Assembly: GCF_003697915.1 (NCBI RefSeq)
Contig: NZ_RCVN01000001.1
Span: 248,001-312,000 of the forward strand
DNA: 64,000 nt
Source of the DNA: Staphylococcus pseudoxylosus
GTDB lineage: Bacteria > Bacillota > Bacilli > Staphylococcales > Staphylococcaceae
Direction: 5' to 3'
In this document: piece by piece, positions 10,604 to 22,774 of the stretch
How the letters are laid out: every line of letters starts with the position of its first letter
Position numbering within the stretch: position 1 is the stretch's first letter
Notes under the pieces: model-generated
What the model was told of the DNA's origin: nothing
The model's database searches: none
The model's input: only the letters and a program-made list of their open reading frames with translations
Made by a program: the position numbers and the translations under genes

Positions 10604-10699
10604 CTTTAAATATTGAAGGAAAGATTAAGTTCGCGATAATACAACGAATGTATTAAGCGCCATCACATTATAGGATCTACAACCTTTTTATAAACACTT

Positions 10700-10742
10700 A
10701 AACAGTCCATTTTACATACATTTATGTTTGGGCTGTTTTTTT
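10700..10742 (+). terminator. Intrinsic terminator after the HI0933-type gene
   Basis: AACAGTCCA pairs with TGGGCTGTT (one G-T pair), and eight T residues follow. The surrounding 10,604-10,957 gap contains this and the minus-strand terminator, with no further gene recognised. Confidence 0.8.
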
Positions 10743-10823
10743 ATAAGCAATTCGTTCTACCTAAAAAATCTAAGCTATTATATCTCACTCGTTCAAGGTT
10801 AAAATATCTTCCAAAAGTTCTCA

Positions 10824-10880
10824 TAAAAAAAGTGCTTCAAAGTAGACACATTTTTTATGCGACCGCTTTGAAACACTTAT
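10824..10880 (-). terminator. Intrinsic terminator of the leuS-rhodanese unit
   Basis: On the minus strand AAGTGTTTCAAAG pairs with CTTTGAAGCACTT, with a following run of T residues. Confidence 0.8.
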
Positions 10881-10957
10881 AAATTAAATTCAGTACATGT
10901 ATATCATAATTCTACAATGACAAACATGCGATTATTCATTTTATTTTCTTGTAAACA

Positions 10958-11269
10958 TTAAACACTTTTCAATTCTAAACCTTCGTCTCCCCAAGCATCC
11001 ATACCACCTTCAACATTCACTGCATTAATGCCGTTTTGTTCAAGATATTGTACAACTTGTGCACTTCTGCCACCAACTTTACAGATGATATAATAAGTAT
11101 CATTTTCATTAAATTGGTTGAGGTTCTCTGGTATTTCATTCATTGGAATTGTTTTTGCACCAGGAATAATCCCCATCGCTGTTTCTTCATTAGTTCTAAC
11201 ATCAACGATATTAACAGGATTAGCATCTAAAATTTCACTTTTTAATTCATCAATTGTAATAGATTCCAT
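10958..11269 (-). CDS. Single-domain rhodanese-like sulfurtransferase
   Basis: 103 residues, a single rhodanese domain. The active-site loop is CKVGGRSA with the catalytic Cys, and NIVDVRTNEE is the usual N-terminal motif. It probably carries persulfide sulfur, but partners are not evident. It lies 19 bases after leuS, so it is likely the second gene of that unit. The ribosome site is GGAGG. Confidence 0.9.
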   Translation of the reverse strand: MESITIDELKSEILDANPVNIVDVRTNEETAMGIIPGAKTIPMNEIPENLNQFNENDTYYIICKVGGRSAQVVQYLEQNGINAVNVEGGMDAWGDEGLELKSV

Positions 11270-11288
11270 TATTAATTCCTCCGGTTTA

Positions 11289-13703
11289 TTATTTAGCTAC
11301 GATATTAACAAGTTTTTTAGGAACTGCGATAACCTTCTTAATGTCCTTACCAACAATTTCAGATTTAACATTTTCATTGCCTAGGGCAGCTTCTTCCATT
11401 GCTTCTTTGGAGATGTCTTTAGGCATATTAACCTTAGCACGCACTTTTCCATTCACCTGAATTACAATCTCGATTTCATCATCAACTAATAATGATTCAT
11501 CATAAGACGGCCATGGTTGATAAGTGATTGTTTCTTCATGTCCTAAACGAGCCCACAATTCTTCTGAAATATGTGGCGCAATAGGTGCCAACATTTTAAT
11601 AAAGCCTTCAATATATGGTTTATAAATCTCATCGGCTTTATAACAATCGTTGATAAACACCATCAATTGACTAATCGCAGTGTTAAAGTTTAATGAATTA
11701 TAATCTTCTGTAACTTTTTTCACAGTTTGATGATAACTCTTATCTAATGCTTTGCTATTAGTATTTACCACTTTATTAGAAATTAAATCATCTTCTGTAA
11801 CTAGTAAACGCCAAATTCTATCTAAGAAACGTCTTGAACCATCTAAGCCGTTTTCACTCCATGCAATCGCCGCATCAAGTGGACCCATGAACATCTCGTA
11901 TAAACGTAATGTATCTGCCCCATGTGATTGAACAATATCATCTGGGTTAATTACGTTACCTTTAGATTTGCTCATTTTTTCATTTCCTTCACCTAAAATC
12001 ATACCTTGGTTATATAATTTTTGGAATGGCTCTTTTGTAGGTACAACACCTAAATCAAATAATACTTTATGCCAAAATCTAGCATATAATAAATGGAGAA
12101 CTGCGTGCTCTACTCCACCAATATATAAATCTACTGGCAACCAATGTTTCAATTTTTCTGGATCAGCAAGCATTTTATCATTATTTGGATCTATATATCT
12201 TAGATAATACCAACAACTACCAGCCCATTGTGGCATCGTATTTGTTTCACGACGACCTTTCATGCCTGTAGCTTCATCGACAACATTTACAAATTCATCA
12301 ATGTTAGCAAGAGGTGATTCTCCAGTTCCTGAAGGTTTAATTTCATCTGTTTCAGGTAGTAACAATGGTAGTTCATCTTCTGGTACAGTTGTCATTGAAC
12401 CATCTTCCCAATGTATAACTGGTATTGGTTCACCCCAGTATCTTTGACGACTAAACAACCAGTCTCTAAGTTTGTAATTTACCTTTCTACTACCAGCATT
12501 TTTATTTTCTAATAATTCAACTGCTTTTTCGATTGCAGCTTCATTATATAAGCCATTTAACTCTCCAGAGTTAATATGGGGACCGTCACCTGTAAATGCT
12601 TCTTGAGTCATGTCCCCACCTTCGATGACTTCAATTATAGGTAGATCAAAGGCTTTCGCAAACTCATAGTCTCGTTGATCACCACTTGGAACTGCCATTA
12701 CTGCACCTGTTCCATAAGTAGATAACACATAGTCAGCTATCCAAATAGGAACTTCTTCTCTAGACAATGGGTTGATTGCATAACCACCTGTAAATACACC
12801 TGATTTTTCTTTGGCCAAACCAGTACGCTCTAAGTCAGATTTTTTAGCCGCTTCTTTTTGATAAGCTTCTATAGCTTCACGTTTATCTTCAGTAGTAATT
12901 TTATTTACAAGCTCATGTTCAGGGCTTAAAACTAAGAAGGAAGCACCATAAATTGTGTCTGCACGTGTTGTAAAAACTTCTATTTCTTCATTCAGGTTAG
13001 CAACTTCAAAAGTAACCGAGGCACCTTCAGAACGACCAATCCAATTACGTTGCATATCTTTTAATGATTCTGGCCAGTCTAAGTCATCTAAATCTTCTAA
13101 TAATCTATCTGCATATTCAGTGATTTTTAATACCCATTGCTTCATAGGTCTTCTATAAACAGGATGGCCACCTCGTTCAGACACACCATCAACCACTTCT
13201 TCATTTGAAAGAACTGTGCCTAAAGCCGGACACCAATTTACTGCCACTTCATCTACATATGCTAATCCTTTATTATAAAGTTGAATAAAAATCCATTGTG
13301 TCCATTTGTAATATTCAGGATCTGTTGTATTTACTTCTCTATCCCAATCATAACTAAAACCTAGTTCTTTGATTTGACGCTTGAACGTTTGAATATTTTC
13401 TTTAGTAAATTCGCGAGGATCATTACCAGTATCTAGCGCATATTGTTCTGCAGGTAAACCAAATGCATCCCAACCCATTGGGTGTAAGACATTATAACCT
13501 TGCATACGTTTATAACGAGAGATAATATCTGTTGCTGTATAACCTTCAGGGTGTCCTACATGTAGGCCTGCACCAGAAGGATAAGGGAACATATCTAAAG
13601 CGTAGAATTTCTTTTGTCCTAAATTATCGCTTGTTTTAAATGTTTTATATTCTTCCCAGTAATCCTGCCATTTTTTCTCGATTTCCTTATGATTGTAATT
13701 CAC
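11289..13703 (-). CDS. leuS: Leucyl-tRNA synthetase
   Basis: 804 residues, full length. The class I signatures are present: [14 protein letters not shown] (HIGH equivalent) near residue 42 and EKMSKSKGN (KMSKS). The editing domain and the C-terminal QVNGKVRAK segment are also intact. The start is GTG with AGGAGGAG upstream. A T-box leader about 20-210 bases upstream controls it according to the charging level of tRNA-Leu. Confidence 0.97.
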   Translation of the reverse strand: MNYNHKEIEKKWQDYWEEYKTFKTSDNLGQKKFYALDMFPYPSGAGLHVGHPEGYTATDIISRYKRMQGYNVLHPMGWDAFGLPAEQYALDTGNDPREFTKENIQTFKRQIKELGFSYDWDREVNTTDPEYYKWTQWIFIQLYNKGLAYVDEVAVNWCPALGTVLSNEEVVDGVSERGGHPVYRRPMKQWVLKITEYADRLLEDLDDLDWPESLKDMQRNWIGRSEGASVTFEVANLNEEIEVFTTRADTIYGASFLVLSPEHELVNKITTEDKREAIEAYQKEAAKKSDLERTGLAKEKSGVFTGGYAINPLSREEVPIWIADYVLSTYGTGAVMAVPSGDQRDYEFAKAFDLPIIEVIEGGDMTQEAFTGDGPHINSGELNGLYNEAAIEKAVELLENKNAGSRKVNYKLRDWLFSRQRYWGEPIPVIHWEDGSMTTVPEDELPLLLPETDEIKPSGTGESPLANIDEFVNVVDEATGMKGRRETNTMPQWAGSCWYYLRYIDPNNDKMLADPEKLKHWLPVDLYIGGVEHAVLHLLYARFWHKVLFDLGVVPTKEPFQKLYNQGMILGEGNEKMSKSKGNVINPDDIVQSHGADTLRLYEMFMGPLDAAIAWSENGLDGSRRFLDRIWRLLVTEDDLISNKVVNTNSKALDKSYHQTVKKVTEDYNSLNFNTAISQLMVFINDCYKADEIYKPYIEGFIKMLAPIAPHISEELWARLGHEETITYQPWPSYDESLLVDDEIEIVIQVNGKVRAKVNMPKDISKEAMEEAALGNENVKSEIVGKDIKKVIAVPKKLVNIVAK

Positions 13704-13721
13704 TACTTCTCCTCCTATTTA

Positions 13722-13916
13722 ATAAAAAGACACCTCAAACTATTATTGAATTACATAGGGACGATTTTCACCGCGGTACCACCCAACTTCACATAATCTG
13801 TGCACTCATTTTAATAAAATAGTAAGAGATGTCATCATTTATCTATAAGTCCTGGTAAGTTCGCTTGTAGTTTAACGCTAGGTTCCACCAACCCTAGCTC
13901 TCTGTAGATAAATCTT
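13722..13916 (-). promoter_or_regulatory. T-box leader (tRNA-Leu sensing) of leuS
   Basis: On the minus strand the conserved T-box GGGTGGTACCGCG is present, followed by CGTCCC and, after an imperfect hairpin, a run of T residues just before the leuS ribosome site. The upstream stem I region contains GAACTTACC, where CTT is a plausible leucine specifier codon. Uncharged tRNA-Leu would pair with the leader and stabilise the antiterminator. Confidence 0.9.
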
Positions 13917-13994
13917 AAAGCTACTACTCCATATACATTACTTATCATATTTGAAAAAGACTTTTATTTCAAGAGTAAAACTAAAGAACCATTT

Positions 13995-14140
13995 CTTTAA
14001 AGAATCACTTCTCTAAAGAATCACTTCTTAATTTATTGAGTTAGTGATTCTTACACATGAGCCTTAGCTCAGGTGTTCCTTATTTTAATATTAATTACAC
14101 GAACTAAGTCCGAGACATTTATTTATGCCTCGGACGTTGA
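13995..14140. other. Cluster of hairpins between the T-box and the MFS gene
   Basis: A 15-bp direct repeat TAAAGAATCACTTCT occurs at 13,998-14,012 and 14,014-14,028. Either copy can pair with AGTGATTCT at about 14,043. TGAGC-CTTA-GCTCA near 14,057 and GTCCGAG/CTCGGAC at about 14,109-14,137 form two more hairpins. Minus-strand transcription of the MFS gene ends here, with GAATCACT...AGTGATTCTTT as the best terminator. Confidence 0.55.
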
Positions 14141-14203
14141 TTACACTTAATTTTTATTTACAATATTACAAAACTATAGCGTTTATTTCGTTATAGTTAG
14201 AAA

Positions 14204-15373
14204 TTACGTTTCCTTTGATAATCCTTTATCATAGATCATTAAAAATATTAAAGCTATAACAAGTAAGAAAATCATACTTAAAAACATAGCCTGCATATTA
14301 AACGTATCCACCACTACACCGCCAATTAATGGTCCAAAAGCTTTACCTACCGTAGCAGCAGAATTAACATAACCTTGAAATGAACCCTCTTTACCACTAG
14401 GTGCAAGTTGATTAGCAATAGTTGGCACCGCTGGCCATACAAACATTTCACCCAATGTAAGTATAATCATACCTATCATGAATACTGAAAATTGTTCAGC
14501 AAAGCTTGTAACAAAGAACGACAATATAAATATAATTATACCTACAAGCATTTGATATTTCAGATTACCTTTTAACAACCTAATAACAGGTGAAATCAAC
14601 GGTTGAGCTACCAAAATCATGATACCATTCACTGTCCACAATAGACTGTATTGACTCATAGAAACATTTATTTCTTGGGTGAATGAAGCAATAGTACTTT
14701 CCCACTGAATATATGCTATCCAACAAATACTAAACATAACACACAGCAACGATAACGCTAGAAATTGTGGTCGATATGCTTTCGATAACAAGCTCATCGC
14801 GTCATTCGATTTTACTTTCACGTCTAACTTAATATTAAATTGGGTAACTGCAACAATTGCAAAAGCCACATACATTAATAAATTAGCAATAAATATATAA
14901 TTAAAACTTAATTCTGCGACAAACCCACCTGAAGCTGCACCAATGGCAACACCAAGGTTTTGCGCTAAATAAATCGCATTAAACGTTTGTCGACCACCGT
15001 TAGGCCACACCGCACCTGCCAATGCATAAATGGCTGGTATGATCATGCCGCCACCAAATCCCAACGCCACTAACCACACTGCATACCATGGCCAACCGTG
15101 ATAAAAATTTAGTAGCGTTGTACTCATCAGACAGATGACAGTACCGATCATAATTGTCCGATAACCACCTAGTTTATCAAATAAATAACCACCTAATAAA
15201 TTACCAATGACCATACCAAAAGAGTTGATCATTAACACTAAGCCAGCCATAGTCAAACTTTTATCTAATTGTTCATTCATATAAATTGTATTTAACGGCC
15301 ATAAAAAACTTGAGCCTGTGATATTTAATGCCATACCAATAACTAACCACCATACTGATTTAGGCATATTCAT
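14204..15373 (-). CDS. Major facilitator superfamily transporter
   Basis: 389 residues with about 12 membrane segments. The cytoplasmic loop GGYLFDKLGGYR is the MFS signature after helix 2. It is probably a drug or small-molecule exporter by family, but no substrate can be assigned. The gene is divergent from ytqA. The start is chosen at MNMPKSVWW with a GGGAG ribosome site. Confidence 0.85.
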   Translation of the reverse strand: MNMPKSVWWLVIGMALNITGSSFLWPLNTIYMNEQLDKSLTMAGLVLMINSFGMVIGNLLGGYLFDKLGGYRTIMIGTVICLMSTTLLNFYHGWPWYAVWLVALGFGGGMIIPAIYALAGAVWPNGGRQTFNAIYLAQNLGVAIGAASGGFVAELSFNYIFIANLLMYVAFAIVAVTQFNIKLDVKVKSNDAMSLLSKAYRPQFLALSLLCVMFSICWIAYIQWESTIASFTQEINVSMSQYSLLWTVNGIMILVAQPLISPVIRLLKGNLKYQMLVGIIIFILSFFVTSFAEQFSVFMIGMIILTLGEMFVWPAVPTIANQLAPSGKEGSFQGYVNSAATVGKAFGPLIGGVVVDTFNMQAMFLSMIFLLVIALIFLMIYDKGLSKET

Positions 15374-15482
15374 AACATTAAGCTCCCTTCTAAAATTAAA
15401 TTTCTCATTTTACTCTAAACACTATATCACTAAAATATGTTAAAATCTTTAACTAGAATGAATTTAGAAAGGAAAATGTTAT

Positions 15483-16993
<1,511 letters not shown>

Positions 16994-17054
16994 TAACAAG
17001 ACACATGCAAATACAAAATAATTTATGTATCACAGTACTTATTTTATAAAAAAT

Positions 17055-17084
17055 AAAGCCACAGTGCATAGGCACTGTGGCTTT
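17055..17084. terminator. Bidirectional terminator between mnmM and rot
   Basis: A perfect 13-bp stem (AAAGCCACAGTGC) with an ATAG loop, flanked by A/T runs, lies between two convergent genes. Confidence 0.9.
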
Positions 17085-17092
17085 ACTATTCC

Positions 17093-17494
17093 CTATAGAT
17101 TAATGATAGATTTAAGACTGTTTTGAATACTTGTTGATTTGCCATCAATTTCTTCTTTAAAGAAGTTTAAAAGACTTTCCCGTTGATCTTTTAAATCTTC
17201 ATTGAAATGTATGATAACTGTACGTTCATCATTCTGTGGTCTTTCTTTAATAATCCAAGTTTTTTCAACTAAATCATTATACGTTCTTGTACGTTTATAA
17301 GACTTAATATGAACAAAATCATCCATTTCCTTTAAAGTCATTGAACCTTCTTTCCAAAGTGTAAGAAGAATCAATATTTCTTCTTTTGACATTTTGTATT
17401 GCTTTTGTACTTTGGCAAAAATATCGTCAATTTCTTTTAATACCGATTCCAATTGCAATACGCCATCAACTTTATCAGCAAATGTCTTCCCCAT
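17093..17494 (-). CDS. rot: SarA-family transcriptional regulator Rot
   Basis: 133 residues, the same length as S. aureus Rot. The winged-helix core is clearly Rot-like: [25 protein letters not shown] and [12 protein letters not shown], then [16 protein letters not shown]. In S. aureus Rot represses toxin genes and activates surface-protein genes, and is itself blocked by RNAIII. The ATG at 17,494 has GGGGG eight bases upstream; a TTG 15 bases earlier is less likely. The N-terminal 20 residues differ most from the S. aureus protein. Confidence 0.9.
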   Translation of the reverse strand: MGKTFADKVDGVLQLESVLKEIDDIFAKVQKQYKMSKEEILILLTLWKEGSMTLKEMDDFVHIKSYKRTRTYNDLVEKTWIIKERPQNDERTVIIHFNEDLKDQRESLLNFFKEEIDGKSTSIQNSLKSIINL

Positions 17495-17644
17495 ATAATA
17501 ATCCCCCAATCATAGAATAAAGTTTAAACATGTAAAATTAATTCATAAAAACCATCATTCATTGTGATATAAATTCTTCACTGAATAAATATTAGAATTT
17601 TTAATAAAATTAATCTTATATACAGTTTAAATTCAAACTATGAA

Positions 17645-18601
17645 TTATGCAATTAAATGAGATATTTTATTTTGCATTTCTTTCAAAATATTGACAGAAT
17701 TGTTGAATAATCTTTCTTCTTCTTCGCTTAATGGTATTTCAAATACTTTCACTGCGCCTTGTCGGTTAATTTTTGTAGGCACACCTACATAGACATCTTT
17801 TTGGTCATATTCTCCTTCTAAATAACTAGAAACTGTTAAGATGAGATTTTGATTATTTAATATAGCTTTCGTAATATGAACCAAGCCCATAGCGATACCA
17901 TAGTATGTTGCTCCTTTAGCTTGAATAATATCATACGCCGCATCACGGGTGTTCACAAAAATTTCTTCAATTCTGTGTTGTCTTTCGGGATCATCTTTAA
18001 GTAATTGATATAGCGGTTGACCTGCAATATTTGCTTGTGACCAAACTGCTAATTCTGAATCTCCGTGCTCACCTATAATTTGTCCGTGGACACTTCTATC
18101 TGATACACCAAATTCTTCTGCCAATTCGTATTTAAATCTTGCAGTATCCAGTATTGTTCCAGAACCAATGACTTTTTCCTTTGGTAAACCTGAAACCTCT
18201 CTTGTTACATAAGTCAGAACATCCACAGGATTTGTAGCTACAAGGAAAATACCATCAAACCCTGATTCCATAACTTCAGACACTATATTTTTAAATATTT
18301 TTGTATTTTTTTCAATTAAATCTAATCTTGTTTCTCCTGGTTTTTGAGCAGCACCAGCAGTAATTACAACGATGTCTGCATTATCACAATCTTTATAGCT
18401 ACCCGCTTTAACCTTTAAAGGTGACCCACCATAAGGTGCAGCGTGGTTCAAGTCCATCACATCACCTTTAACTTTCTCTTCTGCTAAATCAATAATCACT
18501 AATTCATCCGCTACACCCTGTGCAACTAATGCAAATGCATAGCTAGAGCCTACAGCGCCATCTCCAATTAAAACTACTTTATTACTTTTAATATATTCCA
18601 T
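17645..18601 (-). CDS. ldh: L-lactate dehydrogenase
   Basis: 318 residues. The NAD site is [17 protein letters not shown] (residues 9-25). Arg in DTARFKYEL and the catalytic His in [14 protein letters not shown] are present. It reduces pyruvate to L-lactate and regenerates NAD+ in fermentation. The upstream region has a good promoter flanked by two Rex operators, so expression should rise when the NADH/NAD+ ratio is high. It is a single-gene unit with an AAGGAG ribosome site. Confidence 0.95.
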   Translation of the reverse strand: MEYIKSNKVVLIGDGAVGSSYAFALVAQGVADELVIIDLAEEKVKGDVMDLNHAAPYGGSPLKVKAGSYKDCDNADIVVITAGAAQKPGETRLDLIEKNTKIFKNIVSEVMESGFDGIFLVATNPVDVLTYVTREVSGLPKEKVIGSGTILDTARFKYELAEEFGVSDRSVHGQIIGEHGDSELAVWSQANIAGQPLYQLLKDDPERQHRIEEIFVNTRDAAYDIIQAKGATYYGIAMGLVHITKAILNNQNLILTVSSYLEGEYDQKDVYVGVPTKINRQGAVKVFEIPLSEEEERLFNNSVNILKEMQNKISHLIA

Positions 18602-18634
18602 AATAAGACTCTCCTTACGTATATGAACTTTAAT

Positions 18635-18652
18635 TTGTGATTTATTTCACAA
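18635..18652 (-). promoter_or_regulatory. Rex operator (downstream copy) at ldh
   Basis: TTGTGATTTATTTCACAA matches the staphylococcal Rex consensus TTGTGAAWWWWTTCACAA at 17 of 18 positions. It lies between the -10 box and the ribosome site. Confidence 0.85.
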
Positions 18653-18656
18653 ATTA

Positions 18657-18685
18657 AATATAACAGGACGCAGAAGAAATTGCAA
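18657..18685 (-). promoter_or_regulatory. ldh promoter
   Basis: On the minus strand TTGCAA (18,680-18,685), a 17-base spacer, and TATATT (18,657-18,662). It is bracketed by the two Rex sites. Confidence 0.75.
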
Positions 18686-18690
18686 TGTTT

Positions 18691-18708
18691 TTGTGAATTA
18701 TTTCACAA
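18691..18708 (-). promoter_or_regulatory. Rex operator (upstream copy) at ldh
   Basis: TTGTGAATTATTTCACAA is a full match to the Rex consensus and sits just upstream of the -35 box. Both copies share the flanking bases AATTAAAT, which suggests duplication. Confidence 0.88.
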
Positions 18709-18820
18709 ATTAAATATTTCTTTTCCTCGTTATTTAAAATAACAAAGAAACCGCACACTATGGTACGATTTCTTATTAATTGAGCATTTGCTACAGACCT
18801 CTATTTAGACTTCTTGATTA

Positions 18821-19645
18821 TTATGAGACTTCATTTTCATCATGAACTATGAAACCATTGTTACTTGAACTATTATTCAAGAAAGCTAAAATATATCTCA
18901 TTACTTCATCTCTTTCAGGTTCATTATGTATTTCATGATATAACCCATCCCAAGCTTTGAAATATAATTCTTCAGTAGTTATTTTTTCTTTTATTAAATC
19001 CATTGCCGTGACATCAGCTACTTTATCTTCTGTACCATACATTAAAAGCAATGGTAAAGATTTCACATCTTTTAAGTGGTTTACTGTTTCCTTCATTATC
19101 TCAATAATTTGTTTATACCAATGATATGTTACTTTTTGTAGCATAAGTTGATCATTATTTGTTTCATCGATTACTTCCGAGTTTCTAGTTAAATCTTCAA
19201 CTGTAATACCAACTTTAAATCTAGTGTCTTTGGCAAGTTTACCTATGTTCGAAATAATCTTATCTTTTCTAGTTTTATTGCTTTTTTTAAACTCAAGTAA
19301 AGGGGAAAGTAACATCAAACCTTCGATTGGTACCTCCACTTTTTCAAGTAAGTTTAAAACAATTAAGCCACCCAATCCTACGCCTAAGACATAAGTTGGC
19401 AATTTATATTCATTAGCAATTCGAATCCATTCAAGTATATGCTCATGATAAACATCAAAATTATCAATTTGCCCTTTGTTTGAGCGTGAAGTTTGCCCTT
19501 GTCCTGGCAAATCTCCCATAATCACATGATATCCATTACGGCGAAGCATTGTAATTACATATGCGTATCTACCTGTATGTTCAAGCATGTTGTGTGCAAT
19601 CACCACAACACCTTTGGCTTCATTTTCGGTTTCCCATTTCCACAT
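18821..19645 (-). CDS. Alpha/beta hydrolase-fold protein lacking the nucleophilic serine
   Basis: 274 residues. It resembles monoacylglycerol-lipase-type hydrolases (serine aminopeptidase S33): AHNMLEHTGRYAYV, GDLPGQGQTSR, then MYGTEDKVAD and GLYHEIHNEPER, which supply the usual acid and His. The nucleophile elbow, normally G-x-S-x-G, reads GVGLGG, so Gly replaces Ser. My recollection is that the S. aureus orthologue reads the same. The protein may be non-hydrolytic or use another residue. The ribosome site is GGGGAAG. Confidence 0.8.
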   Translation of the reverse strand: MWKWETENEAKGVVVIAHNMLEHTGRYAYVITMLRRNGYHVIMGDLPGQGQTSRSNKGQIDNFDVYHEHILEWIRIANEYKLPTYVLGVGLGGLIVLNLLEKVEVPIEGLMLLSPLLEFKKSNKTRKDKIISNIGKLAKDTRFKVGITVEDLTRNSEVIDETNNDQLMLQKVTYHWYKQIIEIMKETVNHLKDVKSLPLLLMYGTEDKVADVTAMDLIKEKITTEELYFKAWDGLYHEIHNEPERDEVMRYILAFLNNSSSNNGFIVHDENEVS

Positions 19646-19832
19646 TATCCATACTTCCCCTTCTACTTTAAATTCATTAAGTATATTGTATCAAAATATC
19701 ATGTAGTTTTTCCATTTTAAACATAACAATACAACTCTAAAAATGAGTTTATTTCCTACAACTCAATTTATAATGCTCTTGAATATGGAACTCATGAGTG
19801 CATTTAATAATTTAAAGTGTAATATATTTTAT

Positions 19833-19870
19833 TGTAAACGATTTCATTACTATTTGATTCATGCTACACT
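19833..19870 (+). promoter_or_regulatory. putA promoter with overlapping cre (CcpA) site
   Basis: TGTAAACGATTTCA (19,833-19,846) fits the cre consensus TGWAANCGNTNWCA at every position. Its right end covers the probable -35 box TTTCAT, with TACACT (19,865-19,870) 17 bases further as -10. CcpA bound here would block transcription when preferred sugars are present. Confidence 0.75.
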
Positions 19871-19911
19871 ATTAATGAAACATAGCTATAAGCGGAATAG
19901 GAGGAATTAAT

Positions 19912-20913
19912 ATGCCAATTGTGAAGAATTTTTTTATCGGATTATCAAATAATCCGCTTTTGAATAAGACCGCCAAGGAAATCGGGCCAATGCTCGGGGC
20001 AAATAAAGTAGTTGCGGGTAATACTATTACTGCCTTGGTGGACACAATTGAACGTTTAAATAACAAGGGAATTACTGTTACAGTGGATTGCCTTGGAGAG
20101 TTTGTTCTAACTGAAGGTGAAGCAATCCAAGCAAAAGACCAAATCATAGAAGTGATGTATGCAATTTACAATCATAACTTAGATGGTCACATGTCTATTA
20201 AACTGAGTCAACTAGGTTCAGAATTTGATATAGATCTTGCTTATCGTAATTTACGTGAAATATTATTGAAGGCAAATCAATTTGATAATATGCATATTAA
20301 TATAGATACTGAAAAGTATGATAGTCTATTCGATATCACCCAAGTTTTAGATCGCTTAAAAGGTGAATTTAAAAATGTGGGCACTGTAATTCAGGCATAT
20401 TTATATAAAGCTGATGCACTTATTGATAAATATCCAGAATTAAGACTTCGTATGGTAAAAGGTGCTTATAAAGAAAGCGATACGATTGCCTATCAAACAA
20501 AAGAAGAGATAGATAAAAACTATATTCGTTTGATGGAGAAAAGGCTTTTAAATTCAAAAAATGTAACTTCAATTGCTACACATGATGATGAAATCATCAG
20601 ACATATGAAACAATTTATCAAAGATAATAATATTGAAAGAAGCCAATACGAATTTCAAATGTTGTATGGGTTCCGTACAGATTTAGCAGAAAAAATTGCT
20701 GGTGAAGGTAATAATTTCTGTATCTACGTACCTTATGGCGATGATTGGTTTAGTTACTTTATGCGTAGGCTAGCAGAGAGACCCCAAAATTTAAACTTAA
20801 TGTTTAAAGAAGTAATGAAACCAGAGATCCTTAAAAAAGTCGGTATAGTTAGTGGTGCTGTAACATCATTTGGACTGGCAACAACATGTATATATCGTAT
20901 TTTTAAGAAATAA
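19912..20913 (+). CDS. putA: Proline dehydrogenase
   Basis: 333 residues, a monofunctional enzyme. It oxidises proline to pyrroline-5-carboxylate with FAD. The substrate-binding YFMRRLAERPQN at the C-terminus is diagnostic, and RMVKGAYKE and ATHDDE are also conserved. The start has AGGAGG. It is a single-gene unit preceded by a cre site and followed by a hairpin terminator. Confidence 0.92.
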   Translation: MPIVKNFFIGLSNNPLLNKTAKEIGPMLGANKVVAGNTITALVDTIERLNNKGITVTVDCLGEFVLTEGEAIQAKDQIIEVMYAIYNHNLDGHMSIKLSQLGSEFDIDLAYRNLREILLKANQFDNMHINIDTEKYDSLFDITQVLDRLKGEFKNVGTVIQAYLYKADALIDKYPELRLRMVKGAYKESDTIAYQTKEEIDKNYIRLMEKRLLNSKNVTSIATHDDEIIRHMKQFIKDNNIERSQYEFQMLYGFRTDLAEKIAGEGNNFCIYVPYGDDWFSYFMRRLAERPQNLNLMFKEVMKPEILKKVGIVSGAVTSFGLATTCIYRIFKK

Positions 20914-20920
20914 AATAAAT

Positions 20921-20970
20921 AACGGGTATACAACACCAAATTTAATAAATTGATATTACATACCCGTTTG
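20921..20970 (+). terminator. Terminator-like hairpin after putA
   Basis: AACGGGTAT pairs with ATACCCGTT across a loop of about 30 bases, followed by a short T-run. Confidence 0.55.
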
Positions 20971-21110
20971 CCACTGTTGGCTAGATTTCTAAATAACTTA
21001 ATACAAGTCATTTAGTTTTCTAGTCATCATGTACTGTTCATATTTTGTACTTTTTAAGCGTATCATTTTATAACTTTTAACCACAATCCTCGTTTAAATG
21101 CTTGAGGATT

Positions 21111-21569
21111 TTATATTTCTCGTAATAAATTCGCCATTTCAATGGCACTAACAGCCGCTTCTGATCCTTTATTACCCGCTTTAGTACCAGCTCTTTCAAC
21201 AGCTTGTTCGATATTTTCAGTTGTTAAAATCCCAAAAATTACTGGTGTATTAGTTACATCATTTGCTTTAGAAATACCTTTCGCTACTTCATTACATACA
21301 TAGTCGTAATGTGAAGTCGAACCTCTAATCACACAACCTAAAGTGATAACAGCATCATAATCACTTTTTTCTGCTAATTTTTTAGCTACTAAAGGAATTT
21401 CAAATGCACCAGGTACATAAGCAACATCGATGTTTTCTTCTGGTACTTCATGTCTAATTAAAGTGTCTTTCGCTCCATCTAATAAACGATTTGTTATAAA
21501 ATCATTAAACCTACTTACTACTATCGCAACTTTTAAATCAGAACCTATTAATTTACCTTCAAAATTCAT
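21111..21569 (-). CDS. ribH: 6,7-dimethyl-8-ribityllumazine synthase
   Basis: 152 residues, full length. It condenses the butanone phosphate from RibBA with the pyrimidine from RibD and forms an icosahedral shell in relatives. Key motifs are VPGAFEIPL and [14 protein letters not shown]. It is the last gene of the riboflavin operon ribD-ribE-ribBA-ribH. Confidence 0.96.
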   Translation of the reverse strand: MNFEGKLIGSDLKVAIVVSRFNDFITNRLLDGAKDTLIRHEVPEENIDVAYVPGAFEIPLVAKKLAEKSDYDAVITLGCVIRGSTSHYDYVCNEVAKGISKANDVTNTPVIFGILTTENIEQAVERAGTKAGNKGSEAAVSAIEMANLLREI

Positions 21570-21582
21570 TATATTTTCCTCC

Positions 21583-22764
21583 TTATATTAAGTGACCCAT
21601 TTTTTCTTTTTTTGTATCCATATAATCTTGATTATATTTATTAGTTGGTACGACAAGTTCAACACGTTTAGTAATATTAATACCGTAGTTCTCTAAACTT
21701 TCAAATTTCTTAGGGTTATTACTTAATAAATTAACACTTTCAACGCCAAAATATTTCAATATTTGGGCGGCATGTTGATAATTTCTTAAGTCTTCTTCAA
21801 AGCCCAAAGCAATATTTGCTGTTACAGTATCATAACCTTGTTCAATCAGTTCATATGCTTTTAATTTATTGATTAAGCCAATACCTCTACCTTCTTGAGG
21901 TAAATATAAAATAATTCCACCGTGTTCATTTATATATTTCATAGACGCTTCTAATTGTTCACCACAATCACATCTTTGGCTATGGAATATATCTCCTGTT
22001 AAACATGCTGAGTGTATGCGTACATTTTCAGTTTGTTTAATATCACCATTTACAATAGCCACTATTTCTTCGTCGCTATCAGAAGTTGTAAACCCGTACA
22101 TATCGAACACACCATAATCCGTTGGCAATTTCACTTTTGCTTTTGCTTCTAATTTTGAAATAACAGACTTACGGTATTTTTCTAAATCTTCTATAGAAAT
22201 CATTACTAAATTATGTGTTGCTTTAAATGTTTCTAATGACTCACCTTTTGCCATACTGCCATCATCATTCATAATTTCACAAATTAATGCGGCAGGTTTA
22301 GCGCCTGTTAATTTAGCTAAATCAACTGATGCTTCGGTATGTCCACGTCTTGACAACACACCATTATCTTGTGCTATTAATGGAAATAAATGACCTGGTT
22401 TATTAAAATCATTTGCACTTACACTATCATCTATTAAAGCTCTTGCTGTCAACATTCTTTCGTCAGCGCTTATGCCTGTAGTTGTATCGACGTGGTCAAT
22501 GCTAACTGTGAATTGTGTTCCATAAATATCAGAATTATTACTAACCATTGGGTTTAAATCTAATTTTTTAGCTATATCGCTACTGATAGGTGCACAAATT
22601 AATCCTCTACCATGCGTAGCCATGAAGTTAACTGTGTCATTATGCATCCATTCAGTTACAGCTACTAAGTCGCCTTCATTTTCTCTATTTTCATCATCTA
22701 CAACGATAATGCTGTCACCGTTTTTCAATGCTTTTAAAGCTTTGTCTATACTATCTAATTGCAT
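21583..22764 (-). CDS. ribBA: Bifunctional 3,4-dihydroxy-2-butanone-4-phosphate synthase / GTP cyclohydrolase II
   Basis: 393 residues. The N-terminal half carries [11 protein letters not shown] of the butanone-phosphate synthase. The C-terminal half carries the zinc site [15 protein letters not shown] and PQEGRGIGL of GTP cyclohydrolase II. The ATG at 22,764 has AGGAGGGG upstream, so the in-frame extension to 22,785 is not used. Spacing to ribE and ribH is 10-15 bases. Confidence 0.95.
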   Translation of the reverse strand: MQLDSIDKALKALKNGDSIIVVDDENRENEGDLVAVTEWMHNDTVNFMATHGRGLICAPISSDIAKKLDLNPMVSNNSDIYGTQFTVSIDHVDTTTGISADERMLTARALIDDSVSANDFNKPGHLFPLIAQDNGVLSRRGHTEASVDLAKLTGAKPAALICEIMNDDGSMAKGESLETFKATHNLVMISIEDLEKYRKSVISKLEAKAKVKLPTDYGVFDMYGFTTSDSDEEIVAIVNGDIKQTENVRIHSACLTGDIFHSQRCDCGEQLEASMKYINEHGGIILYLPQEGRGIGLINKLKAYELIEQGYDTVTANIALGFEEDLRNYQHAAQILKYFGVESVNLLSNNPKKFESLENYGINITKRVELVVPTNKYNQDYMDTKKEKMGHLI

Positions 22765-22774
22765 ATTACCCCTC

